A stretch of 32,776 nucleotides of DNA from contig NZ_CALDGS010000072.1 in assembly GCF_937941905.1 (NCBI RefSeq), positions 1-32,776 of the forward strand, given 5' to 3'. This document shows, in pieces, positions 22,555 to 30,921 of the stretch. The notes below the pieces were generated by a model. That model did not search any database and was not told the DNA's origin. It saw only the letters and a list, made by a program, of their open reading frames with translations. This DNA is from an uncultured Mycolicibacterium sp. GTDB lineage: Bacteria > Actinomycetota > Actinomycetes > Mycobacteriales > Mycobacteriaceae. The position numbers were made by a program, and so were the translations under genes. How positions within the stretch are numbered: the first letter of the stretch is position 1; every line of letters starts with the position of its first letter.

Positions 22555-24051
22555 ATGACCGACGCTTCGGATTGGAAGGAGACGCTCGAGGACCTCGAGC
22601 GTCGCCGGCAGCACGCACTCGGGATGGGCGGCCCGGATCGGCTGGCCCGCCACCGGGCCGAGGGCAAGCTGGACGCCCGGGCCCGCATCGCGCACCTGCT
22701 GGACCCGGGCAGTTTCTGCGAGCTGGGCACCCTGGTCGGTGGCGACATCGCCGCCGACGGCATCGTGGCCGGGTCGGGCCGCATCGACGGCGCGCCGGTG
22801 ATGGTGGGGGCGGAGGACTTCACCACGCTGGCCGGCAGCATCGGTCCGGGCGGCAACGCCAAACGCTACCGGCTGGCGGAACTGGCGCTGCGCAACCGGA
22901 TTCCGTTGATCATGCTGCTGGAGGGCGCCGGGTTCCGGCCCAGCGGCGAGCACTACGGCCGCACCCCGACCGACCTGCTGGTGCAGACCCGCTGCTCGGG
23001 CCGGGTGCCGACGGTCGCGGCGGTACTGGGCCCGTCGGCCGGGCATGGCGCGCTGGTGGCGCCGGTGTGCGACTTCACCATCATGAGCGCCCGGGGCGCG
23101 ATCTTCACCGCCGGCCCGCCGGTGGTCAAAGAGTCCACCGGCGAGGAGGTTTCGAAGGAGGACCTGGGCGGCCCGGAGGTGGCGCTGGCCAGTGGGGTGA
23201 TCCACAACGACGCCGCCGACGACGCCGCGGTGCTCGACGACATCCGCCGCTACCTGTCCTACTTCCCGTCCAGCGCGTGGTCCTATCCCCCGGCCCGGCT
23301 GTGCGACGACAGCACCGAACCGCGGGACACCCCGGAGTTGCTCGACATCGTGCCCCGCGACAACCGGCGCAGCTACGACATGCGGGCGGTGCTCGACGTG
23401 GTGTTCGACCGGCCGGACTGGTTCGAGGTGCAGCCCCGGTTCGGCCGCGCGGTGATCTGCGCGCTGGCCCACCTCGGCGGGCATCCGGTGGCGGTGGTCG
23501 CCAACCAGCCACAGGTGATGGCCGGCGCCATCGACGCCGACGCCGCCGACAAGGCCGCCCACTTCATCTCGGTGGCCGACGCGTTCCACCTGCCGATCGT
23601 GTTCCTGGCCGACAACCCGGGCATGCTGCCGGGCAGTCGGTCGGAGCGGGCCGGGGTGCTGCGGTCCGGCGCCCGGATGTTCGCCGCCCAGACCACGGCC
23701 ACCACCATCAAACTGCATGTGACGCTGCGCAAGGCGTACGGGTTCGGCTCGATGGCGATGTCGCTGTTGGGATTCGACAACCAGGCCGCCACGTTCGCCT
23801 ACCCGGGCGCGACGATGGGCGCGATGGGCGCGGCCGCGCTCAGCCGCGCCACCAAGGCCGGTGCGGACTACGCACAGGTGCTCAAGCGGATGGAGCTCGA
23901 GGCCAGCTACCGTTCGGCCGGGCATCTCGGGTTCGACGAGCTCATCTCGCCGGTCGAGACCCGCAACCGGCTGCTGGTCGCGCTGCAGCAGGCGATCTAC
24001 AGCCGCCAGCAGGTCGCCGAACCGGTGCAGCGCACCGTCATCACGCCCTGA
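22555..24051 (+). CDS. Acyl-CoA carboxylase, carboxyltransferase (beta) subunit
   Basis: A 498-residue carboxyltransferase of the AccD/MCC-beta/geranyl-CoA carboxylase superfamily. It transfers CO2 from carboxybiotin to an acyl-CoA. N-terminal half: RHRAEGKLDARARIAHLLDPG, then MLLEGAGFRP and DFTIMSARGAIFTAGPPVV. C-terminal half: VADAFHLPIVFLADNPGMLPG, the acyl-CoA-binding KAYGFGSMAMS, and ATFAYPGATMGAMG. Two crotonase-like halves of this kind are complete. No biotin carboxylase/biotin carrier (alpha) gene is in the window, so it must use a distant one. The ATG at 22555 has CGAGGA 8 nt upstream. The stop overlaps the convergent LLM gene by 11 bp. The acyl-CoA substrate is unknown; a branched or isoprenoid acyl-CoA is possible given the neighbours. 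Confidence 0.9.
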   Translation: MTDASDWKETLEDLERRRQHALGMGGPDRLARHRAEGKLDARARIAHLLDPGSFCELGTLVGGDIAADGIVAGSGRIDGAPVMVGAEDFTTLAGSIGPGGNAKRYRLAELALRNRIPLIMLLEGAGFRPSGEHYGRTPTDLLVQTRCSGRVPTVAAVLGPSAGHGALVAPVCDFTIMSARGAIFTAGPPVVKESTGEEVSKEDLGGPEVALASGVIHNDAADDAAVLDDIRRYLSYFPSSAWSYPPARLCDDSTEPRDTPELLDIVPRDNRRSYDMRAVLDVVFDRPDWFEVQPRFGRAVICALAHLGGHPVAVVANQPQVMAGAIDADAADKAAHFISVADAFHLPIVFLADNPGMLPGSRSERAGVLRSGARMFAAQTTATTIKLHVTLRKAYGFGSMAMSLLGFDNQAATFAYPGATMGAMGAAALSRATKAGADYAQVLKRMELEASYRSAGHLGFDELISPVETRNRLLVALQQAIYSRQQVAEPVQRTVITP

Positions 24052-25102
24052 CCGGGCCGGGGTCGACGGCGCGGTAGGCGGCGACGATCGGCGCGAGCTC
24101 GTCGGGGGTGCAGCCGTGCAGGATGACCGCGTCGGCGCCGTAGTCGAACTCCTTGCGGATGCGGTCCACGCACTGCTGCGGCGAGCCGGTGGCGGCGGGT
24201 TCGAGCCACTCGTCCGGGATGAGCCCGGCGATGTGCTCGATCTGCTCGGGGGTGGCCTTGTGGTCGATGCCGCCGGGGATGGACTGCACCACCGCGTCCT
24301 CGCGGAAGCGTTGCAGCACCGCGGGATCCCAGCCGTTGGTGCGCACCAGCAGGTCGCCGTAGCCCTGCAGGTAGGTGGCCAGCCGGGCGACGGTCTTCTT
24401 CAGCCGCAGCTGCTCGGGCAGGTGGTCGCCGACGGTGGCGAAGCAGGACCACACCCGCACGCTGTCGGGGTCGCGGCCGGCCTGCTCGGCGGCCTGCTTG
24501 ACGGTCTTCACCGCGCGCTGCAACGTCTCCGGGGTGAAGTAGGTGTGCAGGATGACGTCGTCGAACAGCCGCCCGCCCAGGGCCAGGGTGCGGGGCCCGA
24601 AGGCGACGATGGCCAGCCGGATGTCCTCGTCGAAGTCCGGGTCCAGGAACAGCACCGGGTACTTGCCGATCGGGCCGTCGTGGTTGAAGATCACCTCCCC
24701 CCGCCACAGCCGGCGCATCACCTGGGCGAAGTCCTCCAACTGGGCGGTGGTCACCTCCGGGATACCGAACGCGGCGTAGATCGCGGCGATCCCGCGACCC
24801 AGGCCGAGGATGAACCGGCCGCCGGACAACCGGTGCATGGTGGTGGCCCAGGAGCCGGTGATCAGCGGGTGGCGGGTGTTGTGGTTGGTGGCCGCGGTGG
24901 CGATGCGCATCCGGCTGGTGACCGCCAGCGCCGCACCCACCAGCGACGCGGCCTCCTTGACGTTCCAGCGCTCGGAGATGAATCCGGTGCCGAAGCCGAG
25001 CTCCTCGCCGCGGCGCGCCTCGTCCATCAGCGTGGCGGGCCCCTCCCCGCCCGCACCGGCCAGCAGATAGAACCCCAGTTCGTCGAGCACTCGGTCGGTC
25101 AC
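24041..25102 (-). CDS. LLM-class F420-dependent oxidoreductase (TIGR03857-like)
   Basis: A 353-residue luciferase-like TIM-barrel protein, distinct from the one at 21426. It has DEARRGEELGFGTGFISERW (about 27-46), SRMRIATAATNHNTRHPLI, HRLSGGRFILGLGRGI, and ILHTYFTPETLQRAVKTV. It resembles the TIGR03857-type group of predicted F420-dependent oxidoreductases common in mycobacterial lipid clusters. The start at GTG 25102 lacks a clear Shine-Dalgarno; a second in-frame GTG at 25090 is possible. It diverges from the acyl-CoA ligase across 114 bp holding motif copy 3, and its 3' end overlaps the carboxyltransferase gene by 11 bp. Confidence 0.87.
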   Translation of the reverse strand: MTDRVLDELGFYLLAGAGGEGPATLMDEARRGEELGFGTGFISERWNVKEAASLVGAALAVTSRMRIATAATNHNTRHPLITGSWATTMHRLSGGRFILGLGRGIAAIYAAFGIPEVTTAQLEDFAQVMRRLWRGEVIFNHDGPIGKYPVLFLDPDFDEDIRLAIVAFGPRTLALGGRLFDDVILHTYFTPETLQRAVKTVKQAAEQAGRDPDSVRVWSCFATVGDHLPEQLRLKKTVARLATYLQGYGDLLVRTNGWDPAVLQRFREDAVVQSIPGGIDHKATPEQIEHIAGLIPDEWLEPAATGSPQQCVDRIRKEFDYGADAVILHGCTPDELAPIVAAYRAVDPGPVRA

Positions 25103-25160
25103 GCCCAGTGATTCTGCCGCCGACGGCGCGGTGTGGTCGGCGAATTCGCGGACTCCGCCG

Positions 25161-25181
25161 TACCGGAAAGTGTTACGGTAA
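25161..25181. promoter_or_regulatory. Shared tandem motif, copy 3 (LLM / acyl-CoA ligase)
   Basis: TTACGGTAA at 25173-25181 is a perfect TTAC-N-GTAA. TACCGGAAA, starting 12 bp earlier, matches 5 of 8 fixed positions. TACCG and CGGTA also form an inverted repeat (25161-25165, 25176-25180). TACGGT could double as a -10 for the ligase gene. Confidence 0.55.
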
Positions 25182-25216
25182 GGGTGTTCGCAGCGTGCCC
25201 CGGCCCCGGAGGGCTG

Positions 25217-26881
25217 ATGTCAACCGAGTTCACCGTCCCCGCCGTCGCCGAGACGGTGGCCGCCACCGTCGGCGACCGCGAGTTCATCGTGCACGGCGGG
25301 CGCCGGCTGACCTACCGCGAGGTGGTCACCCGCGCGAACCGGCTGGCCCGATACCTGCACGGGCGGGGGCTGGGCTGCCACACCGAACGCGACCGGCTGG
25401 CCGGCCACGAGACCGGGCAGGATCTGCTGGGCATCTACGCCTACAACGGCCCGGCCTGGGTGGAGGGCATGCTCGGGGCGTTCCGGGCCCGGGTGGCCCC
25501 GTTCAACGTCAACTTCCGTTACGTCGCGGACGAACTGCGCTCGCTGCTCGCCGACGCCGGGGCCTCCGCGCTGCTCTACCACGCCGCCTTCGCGCCGCGG
25601 CTGGCCGAGCTTCTGCCCGCACTGCCGCGGCTGCGGGTACTGATCCAGATCGCCGACGACTCCGGCAACGAACTGCTGCCCGGCGCAGTGGATTACGAGT
25701 CGATCGTGGCCGACGGGCCGGACGACCCGCCGCCGGTGCAGCCCTGCCCGGACGACGTGTACGTGCTCTACACCGGCGGCACCACCGGCATGCCCAAGGG
25801 AGTGCTGTGGCGCCAGCACGACATCTTCATGACCGCCTTCGGCGGCCGGTCGCTCTACGGCGGCGACCGGGTGGAGCGCTACGACGACATCGCCGCCCGG
25901 GTGGCGGCCGGTCCGGACACCCGGATGATGGTGCTGCCGCCGCTGATGCACGGCGCCGCGCAGTGGGCGGCGATGACCGCGCTGAGCACCGGCCAGACCG
26001 TCGTCTTCCCCACCGTGGTGGACCGGCTCGACGCCGACGACGCGGTGCACACGATCGCCCGCGAGCGGGTCGCGGTGGTGACCGTGGTGGGCGACGCGAT
26101 CGCCCGGCCGCTCGCCGACGCCATCGAGCGGGGCCGGGCGGCGGGGCTGGACCTGTCGTCGCTGACCGCGATCGCCAACGGCGGGGCGTTCCTCACTCCC
26201 ACGGTCAAGCAACGCCTGATCGACCTGCTGCCCGGCGGGATCGTCGTCGACGGGGTGGGCTCGTCGGAGACCGGCGCGCAGATGACACACCTGTCGACGA
26301 ACGGCGCGGTGGCCACCGGCACGTTCCACCCGGGACCGGACACCTGCGTGGTGGCCGAGGACTTCTCGGCGGTGCTCGCCCCCGGCCACGACGGGCTGGG
26401 CTGGCTGGCCCAGCGTGGCTGGGTTCCGTTGGGCTACAAGGGTGATGCCGACAAAACCGCGCGCATCTTCCCGGTCGTCGACGGGGTGCGCCACGCCGTC
26501 CCCGGCGACCGGGCCCGGCACCTGGCGAGCGGGGCGATCGAGCTGCTCGGCCGCGACTCGGTGACGATCAACTCCGGCGGGGAGAAGATCTTCGCCGAGG
26601 AGGTGGAGGCCGCGCTCGCGTCGCACCCGGCGGTGGCCGACGTGGTGGTGGCGGGCCGGCCCAGCGAGCGGTGGGGCCAGGAGGTGGTGGCGGTGGTGGC
26701 CCTGGCCGACGGCGCGGCCGCCACCGCCGAGGAGCTCATCGAGCACTGCGGCCGGTCGCTGGCCCGCTACAAGCTGCCGAAGGCGGTCGTGTTCCGGCCG
26801 GTGATCCAGCGCAGCCCGGCCGGCAAGGCCGACTACCGTTGGGCCCGGGAGCAGGCCCTGGCCGCCGTCCCCTCCGGATAG
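25217..26881 (+). CDS. Acyl-CoA synthetase (FadD-type, AMP-forming)
   Basis: A 554-residue ANL-superfamily ligase that activates a carboxylic acid to its CoA thioester through an acyl-AMP. The ATP loop is YTGGTTGMPKG (residues 185-195) followed by VLWRQHDIFM, a signature I associate with FadD19-like mycobacterial ligases that act on steroid side-chain acids. Later motifs are VGSSETGAQ, the hinge LLGRDSVTINSGGEKIFAEE, and the C-terminal catalytic Lys in RSPAGKADYRW. The ATG at 25217 has CGGAGGG 3-4 nt upstream; an in-frame start at 25133 would cover the promoter motif and is rejected. Its stop directly abuts the stop of the convergent P450 gene. It is the likely activation step of the pathway encoded around it. 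Confidence 0.92.
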   Translation: MSTEFTVPAVAETVAATVGDREFIVHGGRRLTYREVVTRANRLARYLHGRGLGCHTERDRLAGHETGQDLLGIYAYNGPAWVEGMLGAFRARVAPFNVNFRYVADELRSLLADAGASALLYHAAFAPRLAELLPALPRLRVLIQIADDSGNELLPGAVDYESIVADGPDDPPPVQPCPDDVYVLYTGGTTGMPKGVLWRQHDIFMTAFGGRSLYGGDRVERYDDIAARVAAGPDTRMMVLPPLMHGAAQWAAMTALSTGQTVVFPTVVDRLDADDAVHTIARERVAVVTVVGDAIARPLADAIERGRAAGLDLSSLTAIANGGAFLTPTVKQRLIDLLPGGIVVDGVGSSETGAQMTHLSTNGAVATGTFHPGPDTCVVAEDFSAVLAPGHDGLGWLAQRGWVPLGYKGDADKTARIFPVVDGVRHAVPGDRARHLASGAIELLGRDSVTINSGGEKIFAEEVEAALASHPAVADVVVAGRPSERWGQEVVAVVALADGAAATAEELIEHCGRSLARYKLPKAVVFRPVIQRSPAGKADYRWAREQALAAVPSG

Positions 26882-28090
26882 TTACGCCGGCAGGATGCGG
26901 ACCGGGACGTGCTGCCAGCCGGCGACGTTCTGCATATTCACCCGGCGGCACCGGTCGAAGTCGACCTCGAAGCGCGGCATCCGGACAAGCATCCGGTCCA
27001 GCGCGATCGCGCTCTCCATCCGCGCCAGTGCCGCGCCCAGGCAGCTGTGGATGCCGTACCCGAAGCCCAGGTTCTGCGCCTCGGTGCGGTCGCGGTCGAT
27101 GTCGAACCGGTCCGGGTCGGTCCAGGCCGCCGGATCCCGGTTGGCCGAACCGCCGATGAGGAACACCGGTTTGCCCGCCGGGATGGTCACCCCGTGCAGC
27201 GTCACCTCGTGCCGCGAGCAGCGCACGTTGTACTGCGCGGGCGCCTCGTAGCGCAGCAACTCCTCGACCGCCGCCGGGATCTTCGACCGGTCCCGCAGCA
27301 GCTTGTCCCACTCGTCGGGGAACCGCGCGAACACCACGAACGCGTTGCCGATCAGCTTGGTGACGGTCTCGGCCCCGGCCCCGCCGAGCAGCATGGCGAA
27401 CTGGGTGATCTCCACGTCGGTGAGCGGTTCGAGTTCGCCGTCGTCGCGCTCGATCTCGGCGCGGATGAGCCGGCTGAGCAGGTCGTCGCCGAGTTCGTGG
27501 CGGCGCCGTCTGGTGAGCCGGTAGAGGTAGACGGCCATGTCGTTGGCGGCCTGCACGCCGCGCGCGCTCATCTCGACCTGGCCGGGTTCGCGGTGCAGGA
27601 AGTCGTCGACCCACAGCCGCATCTGCTGGCGGTACTCGGCCGGCACCCCGAGCATCCGGGAGATGATCTCGATCGGGAACAGCGCCGAGAAGTCCTGTAC
27701 CGCATCGAATCCGTCCGGATCCACCGCGGCGAGCGTGCCGTCGACGACCTCCTCGACCATCGCCCGCAACGACTCGATGGCCCGCGGGGTGAACACCCGG
27801 TTGAGCAGGCTGCGCATCCGGCGGTGTTCGGGCGGGTCCATCATGATGATCGACTTGTGCGGTGGCGGTTCGGGGTTGCGCACCGCCGCCAGATCCACCC
27901 CGCGGGCCGAGGAGTAGGTCTCGTAGTCCTTGAACGCGGCGGCGACGTCGGCGTGCCGGCTCAGCGCGTAGAAGTCGTAGGCCTCGCTGTAGTAGACCGG
28001 CGCTTCCTCGCGCATGCGGCGGTAGGTCTCGTAGGGGCCGTTGAAGAACTCCTGCGAGAACGGGTCGAACACCAGCTTGGTCGTCGTCAT
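26882..28090 (-). CDS. Cytochrome P450 with AGAET I-helix motif
   Basis: A 402-residue soluble P450. The haem ligand is Cys350 in LGFGYGIHSCLGAALAR; the K-helix is EELLRYEAPAQYNVR. The I-helix reads LLGGAGAETVTKLIG, so the usual acidic Asp of AGxDT is Glu. This variant occurs in other actinobacterial P450s and is probably functional. MMDPPEHRRMRSLLNRVFTP is the conserved C-helix region. The ATG at 28090 has GGAGG 6 nt upstream and overlaps the aldehyde dehydrogenase stop by 4 bp (ATGA), so the two form one transcript. This suggests alcohol/aldehyde formation by P450 and oxidation to the acid by the dehydrogenase. The open frame running on to 29806 belongs to another frame of that gene. Confidence 0.93.
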   Translation of the reverse strand: MTTTKLVFDPFSQEFFNGPYETYRRMREEAPVYYSEAYDFYALSRHADVAAAFKDYETYSSARGVDLAAVRNPEPPPHKSIIMMDPPEHRRMRSLLNRVFTPRAIESLRAMVEEVVDGTLAAVDPDGFDAVQDFSALFPIEIISRMLGVPAEYRQQMRLWVDDFLHREPGQVEMSARGVQAANDMAVYLYRLTRRRRHELGDDLLSRLIRAEIERDDGELEPLTDVEITQFAMLLGGAGAETVTKLIGNAFVVFARFPDEWDKLLRDRSKIPAAVEELLRYEAPAQYNVRCSRHEVTLHGVTIPAGKPVFLIGGSANRDPAAWTDPDRFDIDRDRTEAQNLGFGYGIHSCLGAALARMESAIALDRMLVRMPRFEVDFDRCRRVNMQNVAGWQHVPVRILPA

Positions 28091-29583
28091 CGCCGGCCTC
28101 CACTCAGCCGTCGACGGGTCCGGTTGCGCGCCAGGCGCAGTCGCAGCTCGGCGGCGCGCCGCGCCCCGGCGCCGAACGGCGGGGTGGCCGCGGTGCCGGT
28201 GATCGAGAAGGGCAGGTCGGTGCCGACCACGGTGCGGTAGTGGGTGAACGCGTCGAAGCCGGCCCTGCCGTGGTAGGCGCCCATCCCGCTGCGGCCCACC
28301 CCGCCGAACGGCGCGTCGGACGGGATCATGTGGGCGGCGAAGTCGTTGCGCGCCACCCCGCCGCTGCGGGTGCGCCGCACGAACCGGCGGAAGTCCGCAC
28401 CGTCGGGGCCGAACCAGTAGGCCACCAGCGGTGCGGGTTCGGCGTTGATCCGCTCGACCGCCTCGTCGACGGTGCGGTAGCCGGCCACCGCGAGCACCGG
28501 GCCGAACACCTCCTCGTCGGCGATGCGCATGGCGGCGGTGACGCCGCGCACCAGGGTGGGCGGGATCTTGCGGCGGTCGCGGTCCGGCAGCGGCTCGCCG
28601 TCGGGCACCACGGCGTCGACCCGGGCACCGTGGGCGCGGGCGTCCTCGATCAGGCCGAGCACCCGGTCGTAGTTGGCGTCGTCGACGATCGAGCAGTAGT
28701 CGTCGTTGTCGAGCACGGTGGGGAACATCCGCCGCCAGGCGGCCAGCACCGCCTCGGCGAACGCGTCGACCCGCTCGTGCGGCACCAGCACGTAGTCCGG
28801 GCAGACGCAGACCTGGCCGCCGTTGACCATGCGGGCCTGGGCGAGCCGGGCGGCGGCGGTCGGCAGGTCGGCGTCCGGGGCGACGACGACCGGGTTCTTG
28901 CCGCCGAGTTCGAGCGTGACCGGCACCAGGTTGCGTCCGGCGGCCTGCGCCACCAGCGCCCCGACCGTCGGGGACCCGGTGAAGAACAGGTGGTCGAACG
29001 GCAGCGCGGCGAACGCCGCGGCCACCTCGGGTCCGCCGGTGACGACGTCCAGCTCGGCCGGGTCGAAGTAGCGCGGGGTGAGCTCCCGCATGAGTTCTGC
29101 GGTGCGGGCGGTGATCTCGGACATCTTGACCATCACCCGGTTGCCGGCGGCGAACGCCGCGGCGGCGGGCAGCACCACCAGGTTGAGCGGGAAGTTCCAC
29201 GGGCCGATGACGCCGACCACGCCGAGCGGGCTGGGCACCACCTCGGCGCGCAGGCCGGCCAACCGCGCCGGCCGCAGCAGGTTCCGCGGCCGCATCCAGC
29301 GGTGCAGGTGGCGGCGGGTGTGTTCGACGACGGGGACGATGCCGAGCAGTTCGGTGCCCAGCGAGGCCGCCGCGGGCCGGGTGCCGTAGTCGGCGGCCAT
29401 GGCGTCGACGAACTCGCCGGCGTTGTCCAGGACGAGCGCCATCAGCCGGTCGATGCGGTTGCGCCGGGTGGCCGCGTCCGGCGGCCCCTCGGCCAGGAAG
29501 GCCCGGTGCTGTCGCCGCAGCGCCTCGGCCAGGGCGGCGTGCCGGTCCGCGCGCGGCTCGACCCGTTGTTCGACGCTGCTCAT
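28087..29583 (-). CDS. Aldehyde dehydrogenase (coniferyl aldehyde dehydrogenase-like)
   Basis: A 498-residue NAD(P)-dependent aldehyde dehydrogenase of the coniferyl/fatty-aldehyde type. The conserved segments are GVIGPWNFPLNLVVLPAAAA, FFTGSPTVGALVAQAAG, the general-base Glu225 in VTLELGGKNP, and the nucleophile Cys259 in NGGQVCVCPDYV. The C-terminal PFGGVGRSGMGAYHG and GFDAFTHYR match this subgroup. The C-terminal tail (RLRLARNRTRRRL) is strongly basic and amphipathic. The ATG at 29583 has GGGAGC upstream; a GTG at 29604 is in frame but closer to the operator. It is first gene of the ALDH-P450 unit, controlled from the region with motif copy 4. It should convert a long-chain, aromatic or terpenoid aldehyde into the acid used by the ligase or CoA transferase nearby. 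Confidence 0.92.
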   Translation of the reverse strand: MSSVEQRVEPRADRHAALAEALRRQHRAFLAEGPPDAATRRNRIDRLMALVLDNAGEFVDAMAADYGTRPAAASLGTELLGIVPVVEHTRRHLHRWMRPRNLLRPARLAGLRAEVVPSPLGVVGVIGPWNFPLNLVVLPAAAAFAAGNRVMVKMSEITARTAELMRELTPRYFDPAELDVVTGGPEVAAAFAALPFDHLFFTGSPTVGALVAQAAGRNLVPVTLELGGKNPVVVAPDADLPTAAARLAQARMVNGGQVCVCPDYVLVPHERVDAFAEAVLAAWRRMFPTVLDNDDYCSIVDDANYDRVLGLIEDARAHGARVDAVVPDGEPLPDRDRRKIPPTLVRGVTAAMRIADEEVFGPVLAVAGYRTVDEAVERINAEPAPLVAYWFGPDGADFRRFVRRTRSGGVARNDFAAHMIPSDAPFGGVGRSGMGAYHGRAGFDAFTHYRTVVGTDLPFSITGTAATPPFGAGARRAAELRLRLARNRTRRRLSGGRR

Positions 29584-29613
29584 GCTCGCTCCCAAGACGC
29601 CCACCCGGACACC

Positions 29614-29634
29614 TAACCGTAACCATTACAGTAG
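29614..29634. promoter_or_regulatory. Shared tandem motif, copy 4 (ALDH-P450 / CoA transferase)
   Basis: TAACCGTAA (29614-29622) and TTACAGTAG (29626-29634) each match TTAC-N-GTAA at 7 of 8 fixed positions and start 12 bp apart in the 92-bp divergent region. This is the best-balanced of the four copies. TACAGT at 29627-29632 could be a -10 for the plus-strand operon. Confidence 0.6.
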
Positions 29635-29675
29635 GATGATTCAACAGCGCTGTGGCGCCGACGGGAGGAGCCGAC

Positions 29676-30902
29676 GTGACCAAGGTGATGCAGGGCTTCC
29701 GGGTGCTCGAGGTCGCGCAGTTCACCTTCGTCCCGGCGGCCGGCGCGATCCTGGCCGACTGGGGTGCCGACGTCATCAAGGTGGAGCACCCGGTGCGCGG
29801 CGACACCCAGCGCGGGTTCGTCTACATGGGCGGGTTCCAGCTCAACCCGAACCGCCACCCGCTCATCGAGCACCCCAACCGGGGCAAGCGCAGCGTCGGC
29901 ATCGACCTGTCCAAACCCGAGGGGCAGCAGGTGCTCTACGAGCTGGCCCGCACCGCCGACGTGTTCCTGACCAACGCGCTGCCGTCGGCCCGGCAGAAGC
30001 ACCGCTTCGACGTCGAACACATCCGGGCGGTGAACCCGGACGTCGTCTACGCCCGCGGCAGCGCCTACGGCGACAAGGGGCCGCAGCGCGACGTGGGCGG
30101 CTTCGACGGCACCGCGTTCTGGACCCGCAGCGGCATCGGCCACGCACTCACCCCCGAGGAGCTCGGTGCGCCGCTGTCGCAGGGCATCCCGGCGTTCGGC
30201 GACTCGATCGGCGGGATGAACATCGCCGGCGGGGTGGCCGCCGCACTGCTGCACCGCGAGCGCACCGGTGAGGCGCTGGAGGTGGACGTGTCGTTGCTGA
30301 GCACCGCGTGGTGGGCGGCCGGGGCGAGCATCACCCAGGGCATGGACACCGGGGAGACGATGCGCGCGCCGATGCCGACCTCCGGCGGGCAGCCGTTCAA
30401 CCCGTTCCTGGGCAACTACCGGACCGCCGACGGCGGCACCATCAACCTGTGTATCGTCAGCCCGACCGGCTACATCCGGGACACCTTCGAGCACCTGGGC
30501 ATCCCGGAGGCCACCGACGATCCGCGGTTCGCCACCCCGGAGGCGCTGATGCGGCACGCCGAGGCGGCCGGCGCGCTGATCGCCGAGGCGATCGGCGCCA
30601 AGCCGTTCGCCTACTGGCGGGAGCACCTCAGGACGATGAAGGGCCAGTGGGCGCCGTTCCAGAGCCTGGTCGACCTGGCCGGCGACGAGCAGGCCATCGC
30701 CAACGACATGATCGTCGAGGTGGAGTCGACCGACGGCGGGCCGCCGTTCAATGTGGTGCGCGGGCCGGTGCAGTTCAACCACGAGCCGCTGCGGACCACC
30801 CGCGCCCCGCAGGCCTCCGAGCACACCGAACTGGTGCTGGCCGAAATCGGCATGGACTGGGACCGCATCGCCGAGCTCAAGGAGATCGGCGCGATCGCCT
30901 GA
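29676..30902 (+). CDS. Family III CoA transferase (CaiB/BaiF)
   Basis: A 408-residue CoA transferase of the CaiB/BaiF (formyl-CoA transferase/AMACR) family. It moves CoA between acids, or in some members racemises 2-methylacyl-CoA. The N-terminal Rossmann segment reads FRVLEVAQFTFVPAAGAILA then DWGADVIKVEHP, followed by RGKRSVGIDLSKPEG and the AYGDKGPQRDVGGFDGTAF stretch, where the Asp of GGFDG sits at the catalytic position. AMACR enzymes instead need an H-D pair, which I could not confirm. The GTG at 29676 has GGGAGGAG 5 nt upstream; the earlier in-frame start at 29652 lies in the promoter. It is 19 bp upstream of the thiolase-like gene, clearly an operon. Confidence 0.92.
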   Translation: MTKVMQGFRVLEVAQFTFVPAAGAILADWGADVIKVEHPVRGDTQRGFVYMGGFQLNPNRHPLIEHPNRGKRSVGIDLSKPEGQQVLYELARTADVFLTNALPSARQKHRFDVEHIRAVNPDVVYARGSAYGDKGPQRDVGGFDGTAFWTRSGIGHALTPEELGAPLSQGIPAFGDSIGGMNIAGGVAAALLHRERTGEALEVDVSLLSTAWWAAGASITQGMDTGETMRAPMPTSGGQPFNPFLGNYRTADGGTINLCIVSPTGYIRDTFEHLGIPEATDDPRFATPEALMRHAEAAGALIAEAIGAKPFAYWREHLRTMKGQWAPFQSLVDLAGDEQAIANDMIVEVESTDGGPPFNVVRGPVQFNHEPLRTTRAPQASEHTELVLAEIGMDWDRIAELKEIGAIA

Positions 30903-30921
30903 ACCGGAGGGTTTTCACGAC

